DNA of 64,000 nt from positions 38,776 through 102,775 of the forward strand of contig NZ_BONK01000018.1 of assembly GCF_016862675.1 (NCBI RefSeq), read 5' to 3'. Below the pieces are notes generated by a model. The model saw only the letters and a list, made by a program, of their open reading frames with translations. It searched no databases and had not been told where the DNA came from. The position numbers and the translations under genes were made by a program. Source of the DNA: Cellulomonas chitinilytica (GTDB lineage Bacteria; Actinomycetota; Actinomycetes; Actinomycetales; Cellulomonadaceae). Of this stretch, positions 17,391 to 25,571 are shown in pieces (position 1 is the first letter of the stretch; the number at the start of each line of letters is the position of its first letter).

Positions 17391-17810
17391 ATGGACGACG
17401 CCCTTCCCACGATCCGGCAGGTCGTGCTCGACACCACGGACGCACGAGGTCTCGCCGAGTTCTACCGCGGGCTGTTCGGGCTCCGGTACCGCGACGGCGA
17501 CGAGCCCCCGCCGCAGGGCGAGCCCGACCCGCGGGGCGAGGACTGGCTCGTGCTGCGGGGCGGCGACGGCGTGCCGCTGGCGTTCCAGCAGGTCGCCTCG
17601 CTCCCGGCGGCCACCTGGCCCGAGGGTCCGGTGCCGCAGCAGCTCCACCTCGACGCGACCGTGCCCGACGTGGCCGCCCTCGACGCGCAGCACGCACGCG
17701 CGCTCGCGCTCGGCGCCCGGCTGCTCCACGACCGGTCGGACGACCCGGAGGAGCCGCTGCGGGTCTACGCCGACCCCGCGGGGCACCCGTTCTGCCTCTT
17801 CGTCGGCTGA
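17391..17810 (+). CDS. VOC-fold (glyoxalase/dioxygenase superfamily) protein
   Basis: 139 residues. Two beta-alpha-beta-beta-beta modules: TIRQVVLDTTDARGLAEFYRGLFGLRYRDGD at the start and PQQLHLDATVPDVAALDAQHARALALGARLL in the middle, ending YADPAGHPFCLFVG. Metal-ligand positions seen include His in LHLD and the acidic/His pair near the C-terminus. Members include glyoxalases, resistance proteins and many unassigned enzymes; no function can be given. ATG at 17391 has AGGAGG eight bases upstream. A longer frame from 17340 lacks such a site. Confidence 0.8.
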   Translation: MDDALPTIRQVVLDTTDARGLAEFYRGLFGLRYRDGDEPPPQGEPDPRGEDWLVLRGGDGVPLAFQQVASLPAATWPEGPVPQQLHLDATVPDVAALDAQHARALALGARLLHDRSDDPEEPLRVYADPAGHPFCLFVG

Positions 17811-17850
17811 GCCGCCGCCGCGGGGCAGCGCGCAGGGCACCACGGTCCGG

Positions 17851-17856
17851 CAGGAT
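17851..17856 (+). promoter_or_regulatory. -10-like box of coaE
   Basis: CAGGAT six bases before the coaE ATG, no Shine-Dalgarno; leaderless-type arrangement. Confidence 0.35.
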
Positions 17857-17862
17857 GGGCGG

Positions 17863-18492
17863 ATGCAACGCATCGGACTCACCGGAGGGATCGCGGCCGG
17901 CAAGTCGGTCGCGGCGCAGCGCCTCGCCGAGCTCGGGGCCGTGCTGATCGACTCCGACGCGCTCGCCCGCGAGGCCGTCGCGCCGGGCTCGGCCGGGCTC
18001 GACGCGGTGGTCGAGGCGTTCGGCGACGGGGTGCGCGCGGCGGACGGGAGCCTGGACCGGGCGGCGCTGGCGTCGATCGTGTTCTCCGACGACGACGCAC
18101 GCGCACGGCTCGACGCGATCGTGCACCCCGTGGTCCGCCGCCTGTCCGCGGAGCGCGAGGCGGCCGCCGCCGTGACCGACCACGGTGCCGTCGTCGTCCA
18201 CGACATCCCGCTGCTCGTCGAGACCGGGCAGCAGGACGCGTTCCACGTGCTCGTCGTCGTGCACGCGCCCGCCGTCCTGCGGGTCGAGCGCCTGGTGCGG
18301 CTGCGCGGCATGACGCGCGCCGACGCCGAGGCGCGCGTCGCCGCGCAGGCGAGCGACGAGGCGCGGCTCGCGGTCGCGGACGTCGTCCTCGACGGCACCG
18401 GGAGCGACGCCGACCTGCGCGCCCAGGTCGACGAGCTCTGGGACCGGCTCGCCGTCGAGCGTGCCGACGAGATCGCGGCCGAGACCCCGTGA
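17863..18492 (+). CDS. coaE: Dephospho-CoA kinase
   Basis: 209 residues. Catalyses the last step of coenzyme A synthesis, ATP-dependent phosphorylation of dephospho-CoA. P-loop GGIAAGKS at residues 8-15, IDSDALAREAV for the nucleotide/acceptor site, VVHDIPLLVETG near 103-115 and the lid RLVRLRGMTRADAEAR. Some relatives carry a fused C-terminal UPF0157 domain; this one does not. The stop overlaps the pcp start (GTGA), so the two form an operon. Confidence 0.94.
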   Translation: MQRIGLTGGIAAGKSVAAQRLAELGAVLIDSDALAREAVAPGSAGLDAVVEAFGDGVRAADGSLDRAALASIVFSDDDARARLDAIVHPVVRRLSAEREAAAAVTDHGAVVVHDIPLLVETGQQDAFHVLVVVHAPAVLRVERLVRLRGMTRADAEARVAAQASDEARLAVADVVLDGTGSDADLRAQVDELWDRLAVERADEIAAETP

Positions 18493-19127
18493 CCCGCGTC
18501 CTCCTGACGGGCTTCTCGCCGTTCGACGGGCAGTCGGTCAACGCGTCGTGGGAGGTGGTCGACGCCGTCCGTGCCGCCTGGGACGACCCCGACGTCGAGC
18601 TCGTCGTCCGCGTGCTGCCCGTGTCGTTCCGCCGAGCCCGGCAGGAGCTGCGCACGGCTGTCGCGGAGCTCGCGCCCGACGTCGTCGTGTGCGTCGGCGA
18701 GGCCGGCGGGCGGTCCGCGGTCGGGCTCGAGCGGGTCGCGGTCAACCTCATCGACGCGCGCATCCCGGACGACGACGGCTCGGCACCCGTGGACGTCCCC
18801 GTGATCGCCGGCGCCCCGAGCGCGTTCTTCTCGACCCTGCCGGTCAAGGCGTGCGCCGTGGCGGTGCGCGCCGCCGGGGTGCCCGTCGAGGTCTGTACCA
18901 CCGCGGGCACGTACGTCTGCAACGCGACCTTCTACGCTCTGATGCACCTCGCGGAGCGCACCGCGGGTCTGCGGGCGGGCTTCGTCCACGTCCCGCGGCT
19001 GCCGGCGCAGGTGACATCCGGGCCCGCGCTGGGGCTGGACGCGACGGCACGTGCGCTGGCCGAGATCGTCCGGACCTCGGCCACCGTCGAGGTCGACCTC
19101 CGGGTCTCGGCGGGCACGACGGCCTGA
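18489..19127 (+). CDS. pcp: Pyroglutamyl-peptidase I (family C15)
   Basis: 212 residues. Removes N-terminal pyroglutamate from peptides in the cytoplasm. Catalytic residues are all present in the expected contexts: Glu71 in CVGEAGGRS, Cys144 in TAGTYVCN and His167 in GFVHVPRLP. N-terminal VLLTGFSPFDGQSVNASWEVV is the family start motif. Translationally coupled to coaE by a four-base overlap. Function is well supported by the intact triad. Confidence 0.93.
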   Translation: MTRVLLTGFSPFDGQSVNASWEVVDAVRAAWDDPDVELVVRVLPVSFRRARQELRTAVAELAPDVVVCVGEAGGRSAVGLERVAVNLIDARIPDDDGSAPVDVPVIAGAPSAFFSTLPVKACAVAVRAAGVPVEVCTTAGTYVCNATFYALMHLAERTAGLRAGFVHVPRLPAQVTSGPALGLDATARALAEIVRTSATVEVDLRVSAGTTA

Positions 19128-19136
19128 CCGCTGCCT

Positions 19137-19184
19137 GCCGACGGTCGGGCCGACGGTCGGGCCGACGGTCGCGCCGACGGCCCG
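19137..19184 (+). repeat. 12-base tandem repeat, about four units
   Basis: GCCGACGGTCGG repeated: units at 19137, 19149, 19161 and 19173, the last two with one and three differences. Lies between pcp and uvrB, just before the uvrB promoter. Confidence 0.8.
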
Positions 19185-19215
19185 GGCCGGGGGACCGCAT
19201 GTCGGTGGTGCCACG

Positions 19216-19221
19216 TACGGT
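19216..19221 (+). promoter_or_regulatory. -10 box of leaderless uvrB promoter
   Basis: TACGGT six bases before the uvrB ATG; no Shine-Dalgarno. No LexA-type box was seen upstream. Confidence 0.45.
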
Positions 19222-19227
19222 GGACGC

Positions 19228-21333
19228 ATGCGACCCGTGACCGAGCTCCAGCGCACCGTCGCCCCGTTCGAGGTCATCTCGGAGTACACGCCGTCGGGCG
19301 ACCAGCCGACCGCCATCGCCGACCTCGCGCGGCGCATCAACGCGGGCGAGAAGGACGTGGTGCTCCTCGGCGCCACCGGCACGGGCAAGTCCGCCACCAC
19401 GGCCTGGCTCATCGAGCAGGTCCAGCGGCCGACGCTCGTCATGGCCCCGAACAAGACGCTCGCCGCGCAGCTCGCGACCGAGTTCCGCGAGCTGCTGCCG
19501 AACAACGCGGTCGAGTACTTCGTGTCGTACTACGACTACTACCAGCCCGAGGCGTACATCGCGCAGACGGACACGTACATCGAGAAGGACTCGTCGATCA
19601 ACGACGAGGTCGAGCGCCTCCGGCACTCCGCGACCAGCTCGCTGCTGACCCGGCGCGACGTCGTGGTGGTCGCGTCGGTGTCCTGCATCTACGGCCTCGG
19701 CACGCCGCAGGAGTACGTCGACCGGATGGTGACGCTGTCCGTGGGCGACCAGATCGACCGCGACCAGCTGCTGCGCCGGTTCGTGCAGATGCAGTACACG
19801 CGCAACGACCTGGCGTTCACCCGCGGCACGTTCCGCGTGCGCGGCGACACGGTCGAGATCATCCCGATGTACGAGGAGCTCGCGATCCGCATCGAGTTCT
19901 TCGGCGACGAGATCGAGGCCATCGCGACCCTGCACCCGCTCACCGGCGACGTCGTGCGGTCCGAGCAGCAGATGATGATCTTCCCCGCGACGCACTACGT
20001 CGCCGGGCCGGAGCGCATGGAGCGGGCCATCGCCGGGATCGAGGCGGAGCTCACCGACCGGCTCGACGAGCTCGAGCGGCAGAACAAGCTCCTCGAGGCC
20101 CAGCGGCTGCGCATGCGCACCACGTACGACATCGAGATGATGCGCCAGATCGGCTCGTGCTCCGGCATCGAGAACTACTCGCGGCACATCGACGGGCGCT
20201 CCGCCGGCTCGGCCCCGAACACCCTGCTCGACTTCTTCCCCGAGGACTTCCTGCTCGTCATCGACGAGTCGCACGTGACGGTCCCGCAGATCGGCGCGAT
20301 GTTCGAGGGCGACATGTCCCGCAAGCGCGCGCTCGTCGACCACGGGTTCCGGCTGCCGAGCGCGACCGACAACCGGCCGCTGCGGTGGGAGGAGTTCGTC
20401 GAGCGCATCGGGCAGACCGTGTACCTGTCGGCGACCCCGGGGGACTACGAGCTCTCGATGTCCGACGGTGTGGTCGAGCAGATCATCCGGCCCACGGGGC
20501 TCGTCGACCCCGAGGTCGTGGTCAAGCCGACGCACGGCCAGATCGACGACCTGCTCGGAGAGATCCACGACCGGGTCGAGAAGGACGAGCGCGTCCTGGT
20601 CACGACCCTGACCAAGAAGATGGCCGAGGACCTCACGGACTACTTCCTCGAGAAGGGCGTCCGGGTCCGCTACCTCCACTCGGAGGTCGACACGCTGCGA
20701 CGCGTCGAGCTGCTGCGCGAGCTCCGCCTCGGCGAGTACGACGTGCTCGTCGGCATCAACCTCCTGCGCGAGGGTCTCGACCTGCCGGAGGTCTCCCTCG
20801 TCGCGATCCTCGACGCCGACAAGGAGGGCTTCCTGCGCTCCGGGAAGTCGCTCATCCAGACGATCGGCCGCGCGGCGCGCAACGTGTCCGGCCAGGTGCA
20901 CATGTACGCCGACCGGATCACGGCCGCGATGGAGATCGCGATCGAGGAGACCACCCGGCGCCGCGAGAAGCAGATCGCCTACAACGTCGCGAACGGCATC
21001 GACCCGACCCCGCTGCGCAAGAAGATCGGCGACATCACGGACCTGCTCGCCCGGGAGGACGCCGACACGGCCGAGCTGCTCGGCGGCGCCGGCAGGCAGG
21101 CGAGCCGCGGCAAGGCACCCGTGCCCGGGTTCGGCTCGAAGGGCGGTGCCCGCGACGAGCGGACGCGGCTCACGGGAGCGGCGGCCTCCGAGCTCGCCGA
21201 CCTCATCCACGACCTCACCGAGCAGATGCACGCCGCCGCCGGGGAGCTGCAGTTCGAGCTCGCGGCCCGGCTCCGCGACGAGATCAGTGGGCTCAAGAAG
21301 GAGCTGCGCCAGATGCAGGCGGCGACCGCCTGA
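19228..21333 (+). CDS. uvrB: Excinuclease ABC subunit B
   Basis: 701 residues. DNA-damage verifying helicase of nucleotide excision repair; loaded by UvrA and recruits UvrC. Walker A GATGTGKS at 48-55, beta-hairpin YYDYYQPEAYI near 101-111, DEAD-like VIDESHVTVPQI, helicase motif VI QTIGRAARN, and a C-terminal UVR motif (LIHDLTEQMHAAAGELQFELAARLRDE) that contacts UvrC. The ATG at 19228 is preferred; the frame continues upstream through the tandem repeat but without a plausible start. uvrA and uvrC lie 8 and 13 kb downstream on the same strand. Confidence 0.96.
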   Translation: MRPVTELQRTVAPFEVISEYTPSGDQPTAIADLARRINAGEKDVVLLGATGTGKSATTAWLIEQVQRPTLVMAPNKTLAAQLATEFRELLPNNAVEYFVSYYDYYQPEAYIAQTDTYIEKDSSINDEVERLRHSATSSLLTRRDVVVVASVSCIYGLGTPQEYVDRMVTLSVGDQIDRDQLLRRFVQMQYTRNDLAFTRGTFRVRGDTVEIIPMYEELAIRIEFFGDEIEAIATLHPLTGDVVRSEQQMMIFPATHYVAGPERMERAIAGIEAELTDRLDELERQNKLLEAQRLRMRTTYDIEMMRQIGSCSGIENYSRHIDGRSAGSAPNTLLDFFPEDFLLVIDESHVTVPQIGAMFEGDMSRKRALVDHGFRLPSATDNRPLRWEEFVERIGQTVYLSATPGDYELSMSDGVVEQIIRPTGLVDPEVVVKPTHGQIDDLLGEIHDRVEKDERVLVTTLTKKMAEDLTDYFLEKGVRVRYLHSEVDTLRRVELLRELRLGEYDVLVGINLLREGLDLPEVSLVAILDADKEGFLRSGKSLIQTIGRAARNVSGQVHMYADRITAAMEIAIEETTRRREKQIAYNVANGIDPTPLRKKIGDITDLLAREDADTAELLGGAGRQASRGKAPVPGFGSKGGARDERTRLTGAAASELADLIHDLTEQMHAAAGELQFELAARLRDEISGLKKELRQMQAATA

Positions 21334-21364
21334 CGCGGGTCGCACCAGGTCAGGGACGGATGCG

Positions 21365-21796
21365 ATGGCGGCGACGGTGCAGGTGACGTTCGACGCGGCC
21401 GACCCGGCCGCCCTGGGGACGTTCTGGGCGGAGCTGCTCGGGTACGTCGAGCAGCCGCCGCCCGACGGGTACGCGACGTGGGACGACTTCCTGGACGAGA
21501 AGGGCATGCCGCCCGAGCGGCGGGACGACGGCTACGCGGTCGTGGATCCCGACGGCGCCGGGCCGCGGCTGTTCTTCCAGCGGGTCCCGGAGGGCAAGAC
21601 GGCGAAGAACCGCGTCCACCTCGACGTCCAGGTGACCGCCGGACGCCCGCGGTCTGAGCACGCGGAGCTCTGCCGGTCTCGCGCCGGTGAGCTCGAGGCC
21701 CTCGGCGCCCGGCGTCTGCGCGAGTTCGACGAGCCCGTCAGCGGGTTCTGGATCGTCATGGTCGACCCGGAGGGCAACGAGTTCTGCCTGGTGTGA
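21365..21796 (+). CDS. VOC-fold protein (glyoxalase-like domain)
   Basis: 143 residues. Actinobacterial glyoxalase-like type: VQVTFDAADPAALGTFWAELLGYVEQPPP at the start, RLFFQRVPEGKTAKNRVHLDVQV in the middle, and WIVMVDPEGNEFCLV at the end, where His and Glu are the usual metal-site positions. Many relatives are annotated only as glyoxalase-like; no substrate can be named. It follows uvrB by 31 bases and may be co-transcribed. Confidence 0.82.
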   Translation: MAATVQVTFDAADPAALGTFWAELLGYVEQPPPDGYATWDDFLDEKGMPPERRDDGYAVVDPDGAGPRLFFQRVPEGKTAKNRVHLDVQVTAGRPRSEHAELCRSRAGELEALGARRLREFDEPVSGFWIVMVDPEGNEFCLV

Positions 21797-21844
21797 GGTG
21801 GCGTGGCTCGCGGCCACGGGACGGCGCACCGACCCGCCGTGGCC

Positions 21845-21850
21845 TATGCT
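21845..21850 (+). promoter_or_regulatory. -10 box upstream of Mn riboswitch
   Basis: TATGCT eight bases before the riboswitch P1 stem; the probable transcription start of the terC operon lies at its 5' edge. Confidence 0.45.
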
Positions 21851-21857
21851 GGCGGCG

Positions 21858-21968
21858 GTTGAAGGGGAGTACCCCACACACGATCCTGTCGTCATCACGG
21901 ACCCGCTCGCGGGGCCCGGCGCGATCGGTCCGCCACGGAGAACCCGGCGGGCGGGGGAGACCTTCGGT
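21858..21968 (+). promoter_or_regulatory. yybP-ykoY manganese riboswitch
   Basis: The P1 stem pairs GTTGAAGG (21858-21865) with CCTTCGGT (21961-21968), using G-U pairs. The conserved L1 sequence GGGGAGTA is at 21864-21871 and the L3-type sequence GGGGGAGACC leads into the 3' P1 strand. These match the known yybP-ykoY class, which senses Mn2+ and switches on Mn exporters including TerC-family genes. It ends 32 bases before the first terC-type gene, which has GGAGG at 21989. The loops of the remaining stems were not modelled. Confidence 0.85.
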
Positions 21969-22000
21969 ATCGACGCACATCGCGAACCGGAGGTCTCTGC

Positions 22001-23005
22001 ATGGATGTGTCCGGCTGGGTCTGGGCAGCGACCGCCGTCTTCGTCGTCGGTCTGATCGTCTTCGACTTCTTCGCGCACGTGCGCACCCCGCACGCCCCGA
22101 CGTTCTCCGAGTCGGCGCGCTGGTCGATCTTCTACGTCGTGCTCGCGCTGCTCTTCGGCGTGGTCGTCGGGACGGCGTGGGGGTGGAACTTCGGCACCGA
22201 GTACTTCGCCGGGTACATCACCGAGAAGAGCCTCTCGGTCGACAACCTGTTCGTCTTCCTCATCATCATGACGAAGTTCGCGGTGCCCAGGGAGTTCCAG
22301 CAGAAGGTGCTGCTGGTCGGCGTCGCGATCGCGCTGGTGCTGCGGACGGTGTTCATCCTGCTGGGCGCGGCCGCCATCGAGCAGTTCTCCTGGGTGTTCT
22401 ACATCTTCGGGGCGTTCCTCGTGTACACGGCCGTCAAGCTGGCCCGCGAGCACCACGATCCGGACCATCCCCAGGACGAGAAGGTCGGCGAGGGCTTCGC
22501 GGTGCGGACCCTCAAGCGCTTCGTGCCGACCACCGACGAGTACCACGGCGACCGGCTGACGGTGCGGATCGACGGCAAGCGGGTGCTCACCCCGATGCTC
22601 GTCGTGATGGTGTCGATCGGGGCGACGGACGTCCTGTTCGCGCTCGACTCGATCCCCGCGATCTACGGCCTCACGCAGGAGCCGTACATCGTGTTCACGG
22701 CGAACGCGTTCGCGCTGCTCGGCCTGCGGCAGCTGTACTTCCTCATCGGCGGCCTGCTCGACCGCCTCGTGTACCTCTCGCAGGGGCTGGCGGTGATCCT
22801 CGGGTTCATCGGGGTGAAGCTCGTCCTGCACGCCCTGCACGTCAACGAGCTGCCGTTCATCAACGGCGGGGAGCCCGTCCCGTGGGCTCCCGAGATCCCG
22901 ATCTGGCTGTCGCTCGCGTTCATCCTCGGCACCCTCACGGTGGCGACGGTCGCGAGCCTGCTGAAGACCCGTCACGACGACACCGTGTCGTCGCCCGAGA
23001 GCTGA
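22001..23005 (+). CDS. TerC-family integral membrane protein, probable Mn2+ exporter (copy 1)
   Basis: 334 residues, about 8-9 membrane segments. TerC signatures EKSLSVDNLFVFLIIMTKF (about 76-94) and GATDVLFALDSIPAIYGLTQEP (about 207-228), each with the conserved Asp in a membrane segment, plus LLGLRQLYFLIGGLLDRL. The soluble loop around residues 150-175 is charged and His-rich (REHHDPDHPQDE). TerC/Alx-type proteins export manganese; the upstream Mn riboswitch makes this role likely. First of two tandem paralogues. Some relatives are linked to tellurite resistance, which is not excluded. Confidence 0.92.
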   Translation: MDVSGWVWAATAVFVVGLIVFDFFAHVRTPHAPTFSESARWSIFYVVLALLFGVVVGTAWGWNFGTEYFAGYITEKSLSVDNLFVFLIIMTKFAVPREFQQKVLLVGVAIALVLRTVFILLGAAAIEQFSWVFYIFGAFLVYTAVKLAREHHDPDHPQDEKVGEGFAVRTLKRFVPTTDEYHGDRLTVRIDGKRVLTPMLVVMVSIGATDVLFALDSIPAIYGLTQEPYIVFTANAFALLGLRQLYFLIGGLLDRLVYLSQGLAVILGFIGVKLVLHALHVNELPFINGGEPVPWAPEIPIWLSLAFILGTLTVATVASLLKTRHDDTVSSPES

Positions 23006-23015
23006 GGACCACCCG

Positions 23016-24026
23016 GTGCACATCGACCCCCTCGTCTGGCTGATCTCGCTGGCCGTCGCCGGCGCGATCCTCGTCGTGGACGTCGCCGTCGTCGGCCGCC
23101 GGCCGCACGTCCCCACGACCGCCGAGTGCCTGCGCTACCTGGCGCTGTACATCGGGCTGGCGGTGCTGTTCGGTCTCGGCGTGTGGGCCACCTCGGGCGG
23201 GCAGTACGCGGGCGAGTTCTTCGCCGGGTGGCTCACCGAGTACTCGCTGTCCGTGGACAACCTGTTCGTGTTCCTGCTGATCATGGGCCGGTTCGCGGTG
23301 CCGCGCGCCTACCAGCAGACCGCGCTGCTCGTCGGGATCATCCTGGCGCTGGTGTTCCGGGGGATCTTCATCGCGGCGGGCGCCGCCGTCATCTCGGCGT
23401 TCAGCTGGGTGTTCTACCTGTTCGGCGCGTTCCTCGTCTGGACGGCGTGGAAGGTCTCGCGCGAGGGCGAGTCCGACGACGACGAGTTCCACCCGCCGCT
23501 CCTGCTCCGCCTGGTGCAGCGCACGTTCCCGGCGACCCCGGAGTACCACGGCGTGCGCCTCACGGTCGTGCAGAACGGCAAGCGGCTCATCACGCCGATG
23601 CTCATCGTGCTGGTCGCGCTCGGCGCGACCGACCTGCTGTTCGCGTTCGACTCGATCCCGGCGATCTTCGGGCTCACGAGCGAGCCGTACCTGGTGCTCA
23701 TGGCCAACCTGTTCGCGCTGATGGGCCTGCGCCAGCTCTACTTCCTGCTCGGCGACCTGCTCACGCGGCTCGTCTACCTCAACATCGGGCTGGGCGTGCT
23801 GCTCGGCTTCATCGGCGTGAAGCTGCTGCTGCACGCGCTGCACGAGAACGAGGTCCCGTTCATCAACGGCGGCGAGCCGGTCGCGTGGGCGCCGGACATC
23901 CCGATCTGGGCGTCCTTGCTCGTCATCGTCCTCACGCTCGGCGTGACGGCGTGGGCGAGCATCGTGAAGTCGCGTCGCGACGAGCGGGCCGCGGTCGCGG
24001 CGGGGTCCGACGCGGCGCGCGGCTGA
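23016..24026 (+). CDS. TerC-family integral membrane protein, probable Mn2+ exporter (copy 2)
   Basis: 336 residues, the same fold and motifs as the preceding gene: TEYSLSVDNLFVFLLIMGRF and GATDLLFAFDSIPAIFGLTSEP, ALMGLRQLYFLLGDLL. The two align throughout, so this is a tandem duplication that has diverged; the His-rich loop of copy 1 is replaced by an acidic one (SREGESDDDEF). GTG start is 10 bases after the first stop, so both are expressed from the riboswitch-controlled transcript. Having two may allow a heteromeric or differently tuned exporter; that is inference. Confidence 0.92.
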   Translation: MHIDPLVWLISLAVAGAILVVDVAVVGRRPHVPTTAECLRYLALYIGLAVLFGLGVWATSGGQYAGEFFAGWLTEYSLSVDNLFVFLLIMGRFAVPRAYQQTALLVGIILALVFRGIFIAAGAAVISAFSWVFYLFGAFLVWTAWKVSREGESDDDEFHPPLLLRLVQRTFPATPEYHGVRLTVVQNGKRLITPMLIVLVALGATDLLFAFDSIPAIFGLTSEPYLVLMANLFALMGLRQLYFLLGDLLTRLVYLNIGLGVLLGFIGVKLLLHALHENEVPFINGGEPVAWAPDIPIWASLLVIVLTLGVTAWASIVKSRRDERAAVAAGSDAARG

Positions 24027-24048
24027 CGCGGAGGCCGGCGGTCGGACG

Positions 24049-24339
24049 TCAGGCGGGGGCGCTCCACGGCCCGATGACGATGTCCCAGGCACGCACGTCG
24101 GTCTCGCGGACGACGCCCTCGCGCGTGAACGGGTCCGCCGCGATGACGGCGTCGAGCGCCTCCCGGTCGGCCGTGCGGAAGACCAGCAGGGCGCCGGGCT
24201 CGCCGTCGGTGAACGGTCCCGAGCCCAGCACCACCCCCTGCTCGGCGAGGTCGCCGAGGTAGGCGCGGTGCTCGGGGCGGACGGCGTCGCGCACGTCGGT
24301 GCGCTCGTCGTAGGTGTAGCGGACGACGTAGGTGGGCAT
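24049..24339 (-). CDS. YciI-like protein
   Basis: 96 residues. Ferredoxin-like YciI fold: YVVRYTYDERTDVRDAVRPEHRAYLGDLAEQGVVLGSGPF, with the His-Asp pair (HRAYL...) seen in the active-site-like pocket of YciI, then GALLVFRTADREALDAVIAADPFTREGV. Biochemical role of the family is largely unknown. Convergent with the terC pair and divergent from the acyl-CoA dehydrogenase gene. Confidence 0.85.
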   Translation of the reverse strand: MPTYVVRYTYDERTDVRDAVRPEHRAYLGDLAEQGVVLGSGPFTDGEPGALLVFRTADREALDAVIAADPFTREGVVRETDVRAWDIVIGPWSAPA

Positions 24340-24345
24340 GACGGC

Positions 24346-24351
24346 ATCCTG
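24346..24351 (-). promoter_or_regulatory. -10-like box of YciI gene
   Basis: CAGGAT on the minus strand, six bases before the ATG; leaderless-type. Confidence 0.35.
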
Positions 24352-24401
24352 CCGGATCCTGCGGCGCCGGGGGACGAACGGTCCGCGTCCGCGGCCGATG
24401 G

Positions 24402-24407
24402 CAGAGT
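24402..24407 (+). promoter_or_regulatory. -10-like box of acyl-CoA dehydrogenase gene
   Basis: CAGAGT six bases before the ATG at 24414; no Shine-Dalgarno seen. Confidence 0.3.
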
Positions 24408-24413
24408 GGCGTC

Positions 24414-25571
24414 ATGCCCCGGACGCTGCGCACGCTGCTGACCGACGACCTGCTGACCCGCATCCACGACCGGGCGGCCGGGCACGACCGGGACAACACC
24501 TTCCCGTTCGACGACCTCGCCGAGCTCGTCGAGGTGGGCTACCTGCGGGCGTTCGTGCCGGAGCGGCTGGGCGGTGCCGGTCTGACGCTCGAGGAGGTCG
24601 CCCGGGAGCAGGCGCGGCTGGGCGCGGCCGCCCCGGCGACGGCCCTCGCGGTGAACATGCACCTCGTCGTGACGGGGCTCGCTGCGCTCCTCGTGGCGCG
24701 CGGTGACGAGTCGGTGGAGTTCGTCCTGCGCGACGCGGCGGCGGGGGAGGTGTTCGCGTTCGGCAACTCGGAGGCGGGCAACGACCTGGTGATGTTCGGG
24801 TCGCGCACCCGCGCGGAGCCCGACGGCGAGGGTGGCTACCGCTACTTCGGCACGAAGATCTTCACGTCGCTGTCGCCGGTGTGGACCCGGCTGGCGACGT
24901 TCGGCCTCGACGACTCCGACCCCGACGACCCGCGCCTCGTCCACGGGGTCGTCCGGCGCGAGGGTGTCCGGACGCGCGACGACTGGGACACGCTCGGGAT
25001 GCGTGCGACCCAGTCGGCGACGACCGAGCTGGACGGCGCGCACGCGCCGGCGGACCGCGTGTACCGGTCGTTGCCGCCGGGTCCGAGCGCGGACTCGTTC
25101 GTCTTCGCGCTGTTCGCGGTCTTCGAGGTCCTGCTCGCGGCCGTCTACACGGGGGTCGGGCGGCGGGCGGTCGAGCTCGGCGCGGCGGCGGCGCGGCGCC
25201 GCACGTCGATGAAGTACGACGGCCGCTCGTACGCGCAGGACCCGGACATCCGCTGGAAGGTGGCGGACGCGGCGCTCGCGCAGGACGGCGCCGAGCTGCA
25301 GGTGTTCGCGCTCGCCCGGGACGTCGACGAGCAGGTCGACCACGGGTCGCGCTGGTTCGCGCAGCTCGTCGGGCTGAAGGTCCGGGCGACGGAGAGCGCA
25401 CGCACCGTCGTGGACCTCGCGCTGCGCGTGTCCGGCGGGGGCTCGTACTTCTCGGGCAACGAGCTCGGCCGGCTGTACCGGGACGTGCTCGCGGGGATCT
25501 TCCACCCGTCCGACGACGAGTCCGCGCACGCCACGGTGGCCACGTCCGTGCTCGGTCCCGTCGAGGAGTGA
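24414..25571 (+). CDS. Acyl-CoA dehydrogenase family flavoprotein
   Basis: 385 residues. N-terminal helical domain with FVPERLGGAGLTLEEVAREQARLG, middle beta domain with FGNSEAGND and YRYFGTKIFTSLSPVWTRLATFG, and C-terminal helical domain with ALFAVFEVLLAAVYTGVGRRAVELG and RVSGGGSYFSGNELGRLYRDVLAGIFHPSDDESAHA. It fits the acyl-CoA dehydrogenase/flavin monooxygenase-like superfamily. Catalytic Glu of true dehydrogenases was not identified with confidence, so a hydroxylase or desulfurisation-type role is possible. Stop overlaps the next gene as GTGA. Confidence 0.82.
   Translation: MPRTLRTLLTDDLLTRIHDRAAGHDRDNTFPFDDLAELVEVGYLRAFVPERLGGAGLTLEEVAREQARLGAAAPATALAVNMHLVVTGLAALLVARGDESVEFVLRDAAAGEVFAFGNSEAGNDLVMFGSRTRAEPDGEGGYRYFGTKIFTSLSPVWTRLATFGLDDSDPDDPRLVHGVVRREGVRTRDDWDTLGMRATQSATTELDGAHAPADRVYRSLPPGPSADSFVFALFAVFEVLLAAVYTGVGRRAVELGAAAARRRTSMKYDGRSYAQDPDIRWKVADAALAQDGAELQVFALARDVDEQVDHGSRWFAQLVGLKVRATESARTVVDLALRVSGGGSYFSGNELGRLYRDVLAGIFHPSDDESAHATVATSVLGPVEE

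Noticed and set aside
19137..19184. Tandem repeats as a CRISPR array
   Set aside because: Units are 12 bases and contiguous with no spacers; no cas genes.
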